Origin: Nodularia sp. LEGE 06071
GTDB taxonomy: Bacteria; Cyanobacteriota; Cyanobacteriia; Cyanobacteriales; Nostocaceae
Length of the DNA stretch: 64,000 nucleotides
Direction of reading: 5' to 3'
Assembly (NCBI RefSeq): GCF_015207755.1
Contig: NZ_JADEWH010000003.1
Span: forward strand, 62,001-126,000
Both the position numbers and the translations under genes were made by a program. The notes under the pieces are model-generated. The model did not search any database, was not told the origin of the DNA, and saw only the letters and a program-made list of their open reading frames with translations. Below are positions 8,448 to 16,458 of this stretch, one piece after another (position 1 is the stretch's first letter; each line of letters starts with the position of its first letter).

Positions 8448-9119
8448 TTACAATAAGCGAAGTATGCAACGACTGCGGTTTGATCTTCCTGCAAGTATTT
8501 GGCATTGACCACTAACTCTAGTATTGACATTTCTAGAGTATCTTTTTGATAAATACTCAGTCCAAACGACAGGTACTGTTGTATTTGATTGTTCAAATAA
8601 TCCCACCAGTCGAATTGGTACATCAAAAACTTTGTTTTCCGCCAATGCTGTTAATTGATTAACAGCTTGCTCGTAATAAAGAGTGCTATTTGAAGCAGGA
8701 AACATGAGAGCTTTTGTCACTAAAATTACCAAATTAGTTTGATATCCAGCAAATTCAGTTTTAGATTTAAAGAACAATTCTGAACGTAAAGTATTATTGA
8801 GTAAGAAAGGATAGTTAGAAAACTGGATTTCAATGACAATGCCAGCTTTAGCAAAATCAATGTCTGTACCCAAAAATCTAAAGGGTGCTGGAATAGGGAT
8901 ATTTGATTGCCAGCCACGATTAATAAAAGCAGTTTTAATGTATTCGTTAGTACCTACTGGGTCGAATATTGGATTACCCTGAATTCCTGCTTGATCTGAA
9001 GCTTTGATATGCAGAGGCATTGCAGTAAGGATTGTGCTAACTTCATACCATTCGTTTTTGTATTGGGTATTAATGATTTTATCTGCTGCATTAAAGTCAA
9101 TATATTGAATAATTATAAT
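8448..9119 (-). CDS. BglII-like type II restriction endonuclease
   Basis: Close resemblance to R.BglII: MPLHIKASDQ, IFDPVGTNEYIK, LGTDIDF, FSNYPFLLNNTLRSELFFK, MFPASNSTLYYEQA and VFDVPIRLVGL. Numbered from the ATG at 9020, D55, E64 and Q66 correspond to the BglII catalytic residues D84, E93 and Q95, so the active site is intact. Homology continues upstream of that ATG (IDFNAADKI against BglII ITDYNHADEI), but no ATG, GTG or TTG precedes it in frame. The likely start is ATT at 9119, overlapping the stop of the HTH gene as TAATT, or ATA at 9116, behind a GGAG Shine-Dalgarno at 9125-9128. The 9119 boundary is therefore inferred; a shorter product could begin at 9020. Confidence 0.85.
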   Translation of the reverse strand: MIIIQYIDFNAADKIINTQYKNEWYEVSTILTAMPLHIKASDQAGIQGNPIFDPVGTNEYIKTAFINRGWQSNIPIPAPFRFLGTDIDFAKAGIVIEIQFSNYPFLLNNTLRSELFFKSKTEFAGYQTNLVILVTKALMFPASNSTLYYEQAVNQLTALAENKVFDVPIRLVGLFEQSNTTVPVVWTEYLSKRYSRNVNTRVSGQCQILAGRSNRSRCILRLL

Positions 9120-9367
9120 TAATTCTCCTTTTGGGTTTTCAGCAGTTCTTCAATAAAAGCAAGTGGATCTATTTCCAGCACTTGAACGATTTCCAAAAAT
9201 TCAATTAAGTCAAGACGACGCTCCCCACGTTCATATTTTGATACATAAGATTGCGGACGCTTTAACTTAGCTGACAACTCTGCTTGAGTGAAATTTGCTG
9301 CTTTGCGAACTTCAATCAGCATCTGGCGAAACCGATTATATTCCTCGCTGTAAACTGATTTAGGCAC
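9119..9367 (-). CDS. Controller-type HTH regulator of the BglII-like system
   Basis: An 82-residue XRE-family HTH protein (FRQMLIEVRKAANFTQAELS...RPQSYVSKYERGERRLD). Size and arrangement match the C proteins that time endonuclease expression in R-M systems; the BglII system itself has a C gene upstream of its endonuclease gene. The stop TAA at 9119-9121 overlaps the presumed endonuclease start, so the two should be translationally coupled. Inverted repeats that could be its operators lie 68-97 bp upstream of its ATG, and a related one precedes the methyltransferase. A solitary XRE repressor is the alternative, but the context favours a C protein. Confidence 0.8.
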   Translation of the reverse strand: MPKSVYSEEYNRFRQMLIEVRKAANFTQAELSAKLKRPQSYVSKYERGERRLDLIEFLEIVQVLEIDPLAFIEELLKTQKEN

Positions 9368-9434
9368 TTGATCTGGCCTTTGCTGGGCGATGTGTATTCG
9401 ATCTCAATGACAGTTAGTCTGTTTCATCTTAAAA

Positions 9435-9464
9435 CCTAAGATAGGATAAACCCAAAACGGGTTT
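9435..9464. promoter_or_regulatory. Tandem inverted repeats upstream of the HTH gene (possible C-boxes)
   Basis: CCTA-aga-TAGG at 9435-9445 and AAACCC-aaaac-GGGTTT at 9448-9464 sit side by side upstream of the HTH/endonuclease operon. The first shares its CCTA-nnn-TAGG core and three-base spacer with the repeat before the methyltransferase. Two adjacent operators of unequal symmetry are the usual arrangement for C-protein autoregulation. Confidence 0.4.
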
Positions 9465-9595
9465 TTAAAAATATCAGGTATTGTCTCTATAGTCACATTC
9501 CATCAGCACCCATCTACAGATTAGGACTATTAACTTAACCACCCTTTAAACTTGCCCATGTATAATGCCAAAAGCCTGCAATTCTCCGGGTAATT

Positions 9596-11311
9596 ATGGC
9601 GAAAACCAAACGGCTAACGTTTATAATTTTCTTTGTTCTATGCCTTACCCTGGTAAACGTGCGTTCATTTGGGCAAACAACTATGATATCAGCACCGCAT
9701 CTGCTGACAGACCCATTTTTGCAACTACCAACTGCAAACTCTGTGCAAGTAGTTTGGTTTACAGAGTTTTCTGGTAATAAACACGTAGTTACCTACGGGG
9801 AAAATCTGGATAAATCAAGCTTGGCTAGAACCACTAAACTCAGCCGCACACGAGAAGACCAGCAATCAAAAGTAGCAAATCAAACGATAAATCAACCTGT
9901 TCAACGTGAGATTTGGCGACACGAAGCCGAGGTGACTGGGTTAACGCCTGGTGTGCGTGTTCCCTATCGTGTGATGAGTAGGCGCGAAGATGGCGCAAGT
10001 GTCAGCAGCAATGTTTTTACCCTCGCACCGACCCCAAAACCAGGACAAGCACTGAAGATTCTACTGACTTCAGACCATCAGTTAAAACCGATGACAGCCG
10101 CAAATCTGCAAAAGGTCGTGGAAACTGTGGGACAAGTTGATGGGGTGTGGTTCGCTGGTGATTTAATTAATGTGAGCGATCGCGCCTCGGAATGGTTTGA
10201 TGATAGTCGGGGTGGTGCATTATTTCCGGCGTTGCAAGGTCGTGCTAACTATGAAATGTCAGACAATGGCGTAAAAACAACCTATACAGGCGGTGAAATC
10301 ATTCAACACGCCCCCATGTTTACAGCCATTGGTAATCATGAGGTGATGGGGCGGTTGGGAAGAACAAACAGTTTAAACGATGAATTTAATGATCCCATTC
10401 CCCGTGAAGTTGCTCAAAGATTATATAGTGGGAAATCTTTAATAGATAATTCTTTTAATACACATACATACGAAGAAATTTTCAGCTTACCCCAAAGTAA
10501 AACAGGTGGAAAAAAGTATTATGCAGTTAGCTTTGGCGATGTGCGTTTGGTGGTACTTTACATTACCAATACGTGGCGGACTCCTAACTTAAATACAGCA
10601 TATAAAGGTAGATATAAAGAAGCAGCACAGGATTTAGAACATCCAGAAAATTGGGGTTATGGACAGTTAATTTTTGAATCAATTACTAAAGGTAGTCAGC
10701 AATATAATTGGTTAGAAGCAGAACTGAAAAGTCCAGAATTTAAACAAGCCAAATACAAAGTTGTGATGTTCCATCATCCCCCCCATACTCTGGGTGATAA
10801 TATCGTTCCAGCCTATACTAATCCAGTCCAAATAATTGAACGTGATCAAAACGGTAAAATCACCGCAGTTCGTTACGAATATCCCAAAAACGCAGATTAC
10901 ATTAATCGTGATGTTGTCCCCTTACTAGAAGCGGCTGAGGTGCAATTCGTATTGTATGGACATTCCCATTTATGGAACCGCTTTGTTAGTCCTAGTGGAA
11001 TGCACTTTCTCGAAACATCAAATGTGGGTAACTCTTATGGTGCGGCTTGGGGGGACAAAAAACGAGAAATACCAATTGGATATAAAGAAGATTATGTTGC
11101 ACTGGGTGATCCTTACGGGTTGAAACCAGTCATTCCGACAATTGCACCTTTGTTAGGCGAAGATAATCAACCGCTTCCTTATATAGCTAGTAACGACATT
11201 ACTGTTTTTAGCATCTTTGACACAGGCAAAGGAATAGTAACCAGCTATTATTTTGATACCAGTCAACCCGATTCAGATGTAGTGAAATTTGATGAATTTA
11301 AATTGAAATAA
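9596..11311 (+). CDS. Secreted metallophosphoesterase, purple acid phosphatase-like
   Basis: A 571-residue protein with an N-terminal signal peptide (KRLTFIIFFVLCLTLVNVRS), so probably periplasmic or exported. Residues about 35-145 look like the fibronectin-type domain that precedes purple acid phosphatase catalytic domains (VQVVWFTEF...YRVMSRRED). The metal-binding motifs appear in order: SDHQ (near 157), GDLI (188), GNHE (246), HHPPH (393-397) and GHSH (455-458). It probably hydrolyses phosphomonoesters or diesters; the substrate is unknown. The ATG at 9596 gives the full signal peptide. It stands alone, with an inverted-repeat element downstream. Confidence 0.85.
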   Translation: MAKTKRLTFIIFFVLCLTLVNVRSFGQTTMISAPHLLTDPFLQLPTANSVQVVWFTEFSGNKHVVTYGENLDKSSLARTTKLSRTREDQQSKVANQTINQPVQREIWRHEAEVTGLTPGVRVPYRVMSRREDGASVSSNVFTLAPTPKPGQALKILLTSDHQLKPMTAANLQKVVETVGQVDGVWFAGDLINVSDRASEWFDDSRGGALFPALQGRANYEMSDNGVKTTYTGGEIIQHAPMFTAIGNHEVMGRLGRTNSLNDEFNDPIPREVAQRLYSGKSLIDNSFNTHTYEEIFSLPQSKTGGKKYYAVSFGDVRLVVLYITNTWRTPNLNTAYKGRYKEAAQDLEHPENWGYGQLIFESITKGSQQYNWLEAELKSPEFKQAKYKVVMFHHPPHTLGDNIVPAYTNPVQIIERDQNGKITAVRYEYPKNADYINRDVVPLLEAAEVQFVLYGHSHLWNRFVSPSGMHFLETSNVGNSYGAAWGDKKREIPIGYKEDYVALGDPYGLKPVIPTIAPLLGEDNQPLPYIASNDITVFSIFDTGKGIVTSYYFDTSQPDSDVVKFDEFKLK

Positions 11312-11347
11312 TTCGGCGTATTATGTTGTGATTGATTATCGAACCGC

Positions 11348-11419
11348 CTTGGCGCTAGCCTCTCCCTTTGGGAGAAGTCGCCTTCGCGTAGCGTCTCCCC
11401 TTGGGAGAAGAGCGCCAAG
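11348..11419. repeat. 72-bp nested palindromic repeat
   Basis: Outer arms CTTGGCGCT (11348-11356) and AGCGCCAAG (11411-11419) are exact inverted repeats. Between them are two similar hairpins, each CTCCC...GGGAG-like (CTCTCCCTTTGGGAGA and TCTCCCCTTGGGAGA), and a CGCGTAGCG palindrome. It lies between the phosphoesterase gene and ddl. The structure looks like a small non-autonomous palindromic repeat; it could also form an RNA hairpin after the upstream gene. Confidence 0.7.
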
Positions 11420-11573
11420 AGAAGAAAGACAGAAATTCACAAATGATTTAGGACTGATATTTACAAAACTTTCCAACCTACCCCAACCAGATTTCTAGTC
11501 ATGACAAAAAAATATAGCAACCAGAGCAGGTTATGATACGCTATCTGCCAGAGAACAGAAAAAGGTACTAAAA

Positions 11574-12641
11574 ATGACTAAACTGCGGGTGGGACTGCTG
11601 TTTGGGGGTCGTTCCGGGGAACATGAAGTTTCAATTAGTTCAGCAAGAGCGATCGCTAAAGCCTTAAGTGCAGAGGAAAATGCTAATAAGTACGAAATCC
11701 TGCCTTTTTACATCCAGAAAGACGGATGCTGGTTAGCCGGAGAAATACCCCAACAGATTCTAGACTCTGGTATTCCCCACATAGAAGCCCAAAACCTGAG
11801 TCCCTGGAAATTACCTGATCAAGTCACACAAGTGGATGTGTGGTTTCCCATTCTGCACGGCCCCAACGGTGAAGACGGTACGATTCAGGGATTACTGACA
11901 TTAATGCAAATCCCCTTTGTCGGTTCTGGGGTATTAGGTTCAGCGTTGGGTATGGATAAGATTGCCATGAAAATGGCCTTTGAGCAAGCCGGATTACCCC
12001 AGGTAAAATACAAAGCCTTAACCAGAGCGCAAGTTTGGTCAAATCCTTGTATATTTCCCAAACTCTGCGATGAAATTGAAGCCGCTTTGGACTATCCCTG
12101 TTTTGTCAAACCTGCTAACTTAGGTTCATCAGTGGGTATTGCCAAAGTGCGATCGCGTCAAGAGTTAGAAGCCGCCCTAGATAATGCTGCTACTTACGAC
12201 AGACGGATCATCGTCGAAGCAGGCGTAGTTGCGAGAGAAGTAGAATGTGCCGTATTAGGTAATGATCAAACCAAAGCCTCTACCGTAGGAGAGATTACCT
12301 TCGATAGTGATTTCTATGATTATGAAACTAAATATACAGCAGGTCAAGCAGATTTACTGATTCCAGCAGCCCTCCCAGATGCAGTCAGCCGCCACATCCA
12401 AGAGATGGCATTACAAGCCTTTGCAGCTGTTGACGCTGCGGGGTTAGCAAGGGTAGACTTTTTCTATGTAGAAGCTACCGGAGAAGTATTGATTAACGAA
12501 ATCAACACCTTCCCAGGCTTTACTGCTACTAGTATGTATCCCCAACTCTGGGCGTATAGTGGCATACCCTTTCCGGAATTAGTAGATCGGTTAATTCAAT
12601 TAGCTCTAGAAAGATATTCTGGTCACGAATCGAAGTCATAA
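11574..12641 (+). CDS. ddl: D-alanine--D-alanine ligase
   Basis: A 355-residue ATP-grasp ligase that makes D-Ala-D-Ala for peptidoglycan precursors in the cytoplasm. Family landmarks are [14 protein letters not shown] (residues 11-24), [14 protein letters not shown], the ATP-binding [17 protein letters not shown], and the C-terminal metal- and substrate-binding [16 protein letters not shown]. The length fits the slightly longer DdlA-type enzymes. The ATG at 11574 is the natural start. The membrane-protein gene at 12807 follows on the same strand 165 bp later, so co-transcription is possible. Confidence 0.95.
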   Translation: MTKLRVGLLFGGRSGEHEVSISSARAIAKALSAEENANKYEILPFYIQKDGCWLAGEIPQQILDSGIPHIEAQNLSPWKLPDQVTQVDVWFPILHGPNGEDGTIQGLLTLMQIPFVGSGVLGSALGMDKIAMKMAFEQAGLPQVKYKALTRAQVWSNPCIFPKLCDEIEAALDYPCFVKPANLGSSVGIAKVRSRQELEAALDNAATYDRRIIVEAGVVAREVECAVLGNDQTKASTVGEITFDSDFYDYETKYTAGQADLLIPAALPDAVSRHIQEMALQAFAAVDAAGLARVDFFYVEATGEVLINEINTFPGFTATSMYPQLWAYSGIPFPELVDRLIQLALERYSGHESKS

Positions 12642-12806
12642 CGAAATTAACAATTCACGAAAACCCCTAATTTTAGCAAAAATCCGGGATTTGGTAGCCT
12701 ATATTTCCAAAAAAAAGCTACTAAATTCCTCGATCCGGCTACGGATACCTGATGCTGACTCCTCCAGTACAATCATTTACTAGAGGGGATCAATCTGAAA
12801 GTCATC

Positions 12807-13454
12807 ATGGAACATATTCAGAGCGTACAAGTTAAGCCAAAGCCAGTCAGAAGGCAAATCAAGAATAAATCGGGATTAGTCGGTAGTTCTAACATTTTTC
12901 TCTATGTGCTGACACGTCATCCAGGGTTATTATTCGCTGGGTTATTCACAATGCTGCTCGGAACTGCGGCCTTAGCTTTGTATAGCTTGGGTTACGCTGG
13001 TAGTGCAGATAACGTAGAACTAGAAGAAATCCCTGCCGTAGTTGCACAACCAATCACAACAACCTCTGAGAAGAGCAATCCTACACCTTTATGGTTGGTA
13101 TTGGCGATCGCCCTCAGTTGTGCCAGTGGTTGCTTCATAGTTTTTCGGCTAGTCAATGGTCCTCACCAGGGTCAACAAGTCCGGAAACTCATCAAAGTCC
13201 GCACCTCAAGACCAAGACCCTTAACCCCAGATTATCGCCCAAGATCCGAACCAACGACTTTAAAGAGTCCGCCAGTTTTTGTCCCAGTGCTACCACGGAA
13301 GCCGATGATGCCAAGACGAGGGAAATCACAGTCTCTGGTGACGATTCTACCATCACAACATAGACATCCATTAGATAAAAGGAAAGAAACTTTGGCAGAG
13401 TTCATGGATATTCGGAAACAAAATTCTTTGTCTACAATTTTACAGAAATATTGA
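12807..13454 (+). CDS. Conserved two-TM membrane protein, function unknown
   Basis: A 215-residue protein with two clear hydrophobic segments, LLFAGLFTMLLGTAALALYSL (about 40-60) and LWLVLAIALSCASGCFIVFRL (about 95-115). They are separated by a short polar loop and followed by a basic, proline-rich C-terminal tail rich in RPRP and RKP motifs. The topology suggests both termini are cytoplasmic. The position downstream of ddl hints at an envelope or division role, but that is context only. No known domain is recognised. Confidence 0.6.
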   Translation: MEHIQSVQVKPKPVRRQIKNKSGLVGSSNIFLYVLTRHPGLLFAGLFTMLLGTAALALYSLGYAGSADNVELEEIPAVVAQPITTTSEKSNPTPLWLVLAIALSCASGCFIVFRLVNGPHQGQQVRKLIKVRTSRPRPLTPDYRPRSEPTTLKSPPVFVPVLPRKPMMPRRGKSQSLVTILPSQHRHPLDKRKETLAEFMDIRKQNSLSTILQKY

Positions 13455-13707
13455 TCTTGAACCTCACTAGTCAGGAGAAGTAAAGATTTACTCAGAGGGT
13501 AAAGCCAGGGTATTTGGAGGGAGGTTGAGAGAATATCAAACGCTGAATCAACGAGTCATGAGAAAAATCTCAAAACCTGCCAAAATGGCAACCATCATGA
13601 GATTAACTGAGTTAAATTGTAGAAGACAAAAAACAGAACGGATTTTGTTAACGGAGAGCATGAATAAGCAATTTACCGTAATCACTTAATCACAGTTTTA
13701 ATAATTA

Positions 13708-13882
13708 GGCTTGGTATTTGTCGCACCAGGAATATTAAATGTGTATGGGCATTGTCAGAGATATACACATTAGCCCCCTAAATAAAGGGCAGCGCCTGTA
13801 CATATTCCTGGACACTACAGTGGCAAATGCCAGAGTGAGAGATTAAAGGCGCTTGGTATGCCTCCTCTCACTCTTTTTTTTT
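13708..13882 (+). ncRNA. Structured small RNA candidate with its own terminator
   Basis: About 175 nt in a coding-free gap fold into nested stems. P1 is TTGGTATTTGTC (13711-13722) with GGCAAATGCCAG (13822-13833). P2 is CCAGGAATAT (13726-13735) with ATATTCCTGG (13802-13811). Apical hairpins are ATGTGTAT/ATACACAT (13739-13746, 13763-13770) and GCCC/GGGC (13773-13776, 13787-13790). A terminator, AGAGTGAGAG (13832-13841) with CTCTCACTCT (13865-13874), is followed by a run of T. Length and rod-like closing stems recall 6S RNA, but the family is not assigned. There is no plus-strand gene downstream, so it looks like a free-standing RNA. Confidence 0.6.
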
Positions 13883-13981
13883 ATAGCTGGGGAGTAGGGA
13901 GTAGGGAGTGGGGAGTGGGTTAAAACCCTCTTGGTGTCTAAGTTTGATTATCCGTTTATGTCTTAACCTCCTTGGCTACGG

Positions 13982-14917
13982 CTATAAAAAATTGGTCTTC
14001 TGCAAAAACTCCAAAATAGCTGCATTTACGACCTCAGATGAACCAGCTGAAGCATCATGAAAACAGTTATCTATAATTTTTAATTGAGATAGGGGGATGC
14101 GTTGATGTAACTTTTCCCCATGACTGGCGGGGAACCAACTATCTTGATCTCCCCACATAATTAGTGTGGGACACTTAATAGCACCGAGATTATTTTGAAT
14201 TTTACTGAGCATATTAGGTTTATTGACTTGCCAATTCTCTATTTCCTGGGCGGCTATTTGTAACTCTTCAGCGACTTTGACAATAGTCCCAGGTAGCTCA
14301 ATAAATGGATAAGTTATCCAATAGACATCTTCGGGTGTCAGAATTGATGGGTCAAACAGGACTCTACGCCTTTCTATGCCCATAATTTCTCTGACTAGAG
14401 GTGCAAATAGATATGCTAAACGCCAAGAATCAATTGTGTGTAAGATTTCCAGGGGAGTTTTAGCCAGTATCCACATTGCCCAATGGGGTAAGCTTTCGGT
14501 GAAAACCGGGACATTTATCACTATTAAACGCGCTATTAATTGGGGATTTTGTTCAGCTAAACCCAGGGCTACTAACCCCCCTAAAGATTCGGCGACAATG
14601 ATAGCAGGTTGATCACATAATAGTTGAAGAATGCGTTCTAATTCAATAACTTGATGCCCATTTTGTTCTCTACGTAACTCAGCTTTTTCCGAAAACCCAT
14701 AGCCTTTGGCATCAAAGCAAATTACCCGAAAATATTGAGATAATGGAGCGATGTTGTGCCGCCAATTGTAGCTCCAGCTACCTATCCCATGTAATAAAAC
14801 TAAGGGTTTACCTGTGCCGATTTCACCATAAGCAATTTCTACAGGATAACCCTGGGCATCAGTAATAATTAGACTTTGCCTTCCTTGAGGAAACGTAGCC
14901 TGCCACCAATCTTTCAT
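13982..14917 (-). CDS. Alpha/beta hydrolase
   Basis: A 311-residue alpha/beta-hydrolase-fold protein. It shows the oxyanion strand LLHGIGSWSYNWR (about residues 41-53), the nucleophile elbow VAESLGG with serine in place, an acid-bearing MWGDQDSW strand, and a C-terminal histidine in NCFHDAS. The elbow has Ala instead of the usual first Gly. No signal peptide is present. The substrate cannot be told; many cyanobacterial paralogues exist. It is the downstream-most of five minus-strand genes reaching back to 19189. Confidence 0.85.
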   Translation of the reverse strand: MKDWWQATFPQGRQSLIITDAQGYPVEIAYGEIGTGKPLVLLHGIGSWSYNWRHNIAPLSQYFRVICFDAKGYGFSEKAELRREQNGHQVIELERILQLLCDQPAIIVAESLGGLVALGLAEQNPQLIARLIVINVPVFTESLPHWAMWILAKTPLEILHTIDSWRLAYLFAPLVREIMGIERRRVLFDPSILTPEDVYWITYPFIELPGTIVKVAEELQIAAQEIENWQVNKPNMLSKIQNNLGAIKCPTLIMWGDQDSWFPASHGEKLHQRIPLSQLKIIDNCFHDASAGSSEVVNAAILEFLQKTNFL

Positions 14918-15027
14918 TCCTTTGTTCGTAACTTGTTTAAGGCATTCTAATTAGTATCACGAGAATGCTATTAAGACAATGGCAAGTTAAAATAATTTTG
15001 CCAAAACTGTCCAGATAAATTCAGGAT

Positions 15028-15420
15028 CTATAGTTTGTTTCTCAGGGGGAACTGTAAATGTTCTTCTAATAGTTTGATATTATACTCATTGGCTGTCCAA
15101 ACGAAATCAAATAAGTCTCCGATGACTGGGACACTGCCTACCAAGCCATCAATGACCACATTCAAGACCATTTTGCGTAAAGTGGCTTGAGGTACACCTA
15201 GTCTAGCGGCTTCTATCACAATGTAGCTAGCTAGGATAATTCCCAAAACATCGCCACCAATAGGTATAAATCCGATTAGCGGATCTATACCAATGCGAAT
15301 CGGTGTTCCGGGAACAGTCACAACTTTATCGAGGATGCGACTAAGCTGACGCAGGCGTTTAAATGTCTGTACTTGAGCGTCAGAATGAATATAGGAAACC
15401 CGTTGATAAGAATCAGGCAT
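15028..15420 (-). CDS. DUF4112 family membrane protein
   Basis: A 130-residue protein matching DUF4112: a conserved LSRILDKVVTVPGTPIRIGIDP stretch split across about residues 26-47, then glycine-rich hydrophobic segments (LIGFIPIGGDVLGIILASYIV and LVGSVPVIGDLFDFVWTANE). The two PxxGD motifs look like paired amphipathic or membrane-dipping hairpins. The function of the family is unknown. It lies 47 bp downstream of the BrkB-like gene on the same strand, probably one transcript. Confidence 0.8.
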   Translation of the reverse strand: MPDSYQRVSYIHSDAQVQTFKRLRQLSRILDKVVTVPGTPIRIGIDPLIGFIPIGGDVLGIILASYIVIEAARLGVPQATLRKMVLNVVIDGLVGSVPVIGDLFDFVWTANEYNIKLLEEHLQFPLRNKL

Positions 15421-15467
15421 GAAGGCGATCGCTGATTTGAGGTAATATGAAATACCTTACCAATGTA

Positions 15468-16376
15468 TTAATTTTCTGATTGGTTGTCCAATAAATTTGA
15501 ATTTGATTTGGACTGCATCTGTTCACCGACAGTCACATTCAATTGGTCGCCGATGAGCATCACCGCCGAACTCATCCACAGCCACAGCATTAAAACTATC
15601 ACAGCACCAACAGCACCATAAACTTTGTTATAGTTGCCGTAATTCGCGACATAAGTCCGAAATAAGGCCGACAAAATTGCCCAAAAAACAGCTGCTGATA
15701 TAGCACCTGGCATCATTGGTGTACCTGATTTCCAGACGCTGGGACCATAGCGATAGACAAAGCTAAAGGCAGTGGCAATTATACCCAGTGCCAAAGGCCA
15801 GCGTAACAGTTGCCAAAGATGCAGTACGAAAATTAAAGAACTACTTTCATTTACTACCCTTTCTAAGAGTAAGTCGCTGATAAACACGAGGAAAGACGCG
15901 AAGACAAACAATAAGATCGTCGCGATTGTTAATCCTAGTGAGACAAGTTTGGCTTTCCAAAAAGGGCGCTGTTCTTCCGAGGGAATTTGATGAATTTGAT
16001 CGAAGGCAGCCATTGCAGTACTTATGGCCCCGGAAGCAGTCCAAATTGCGAGCAAAAAGCTGAGAGAAAACAACCCACCGTTTCTGGATTGAGTAATTTC
16101 TCTAGTGGTAAAATCACGGACTAAATCTAGGACTTCTTTGGGTGCGACTTGACTCAGTTGAGCTGCAAGACCTTTAAAGGTCTCTTGCAAGGATTCTTCA
16201 AATAAGCCGATAGCTGTTAGCAGGGCGAGAATCGCCGGAAACAACGATAACATGGCATTGAAGGCAATTTCCGAGCCAAATCCTAACAGTCGCCTTTCGC
16301 TTGTCCTAGCAAAAGTCTTTTTAAGGGTGCGCCCATTGAGGTGGCGAAAGAAACTGATAAAACGAGTCTTAGGCAT
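15468..16376 (-). CDS. YihY/BrkB family inner-membrane protein
   Basis: A 302-residue polytopic membrane protein with about six hydrophobic segments, for example AFNAMLSLFPAILALLTAIG, LFSLSFLLAIWTASGAIST and AVGAVIVLMLWLWMSSAVML. The GSEIAFNAMLSLFPA and YGAVGAVIVLMLW motifs are typical of the YihY/BrkB (formerly RNase BN) family, whose transported substrate is not established. It sits between DUF4112 and DUF389 genes, all membrane proteins on the same strand. Co-expression is plausible. Confidence 0.88.
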   Translation of the reverse strand: MPKTRFISFFRHLNGRTLKKTFARTSERRLLGFGSEIAFNAMLSLFPAILALLTAIGLFEESLQETFKGLAAQLSQVAPKEVLDLVRDFTTREITQSRNGGLFSLSFLLAIWTASGAISTAMAAFDQIHQIPSEEQRPFWKAKLVSLGLTIATILLFVFASFLVFISDLLLERVVNESSSLIFVLHLWQLLRWPLALGIIATAFSFVYRYGPSVWKSGTPMMPGAISAAVFWAILSALFRTYVANYGNYNKVYGAVGAVIVLMLWLWMSSAVMLIGDQLNVTVGEQMQSKSNSNLLDNQSEN

Positions 16377-16458
16377 AACTAAAATTACGGCTTATTCATC
16401 AATTTAAACGGAAAAAATCAGTTTTAACCGAGGTTTTGGCTGTTCTTTCTGGATGGAA

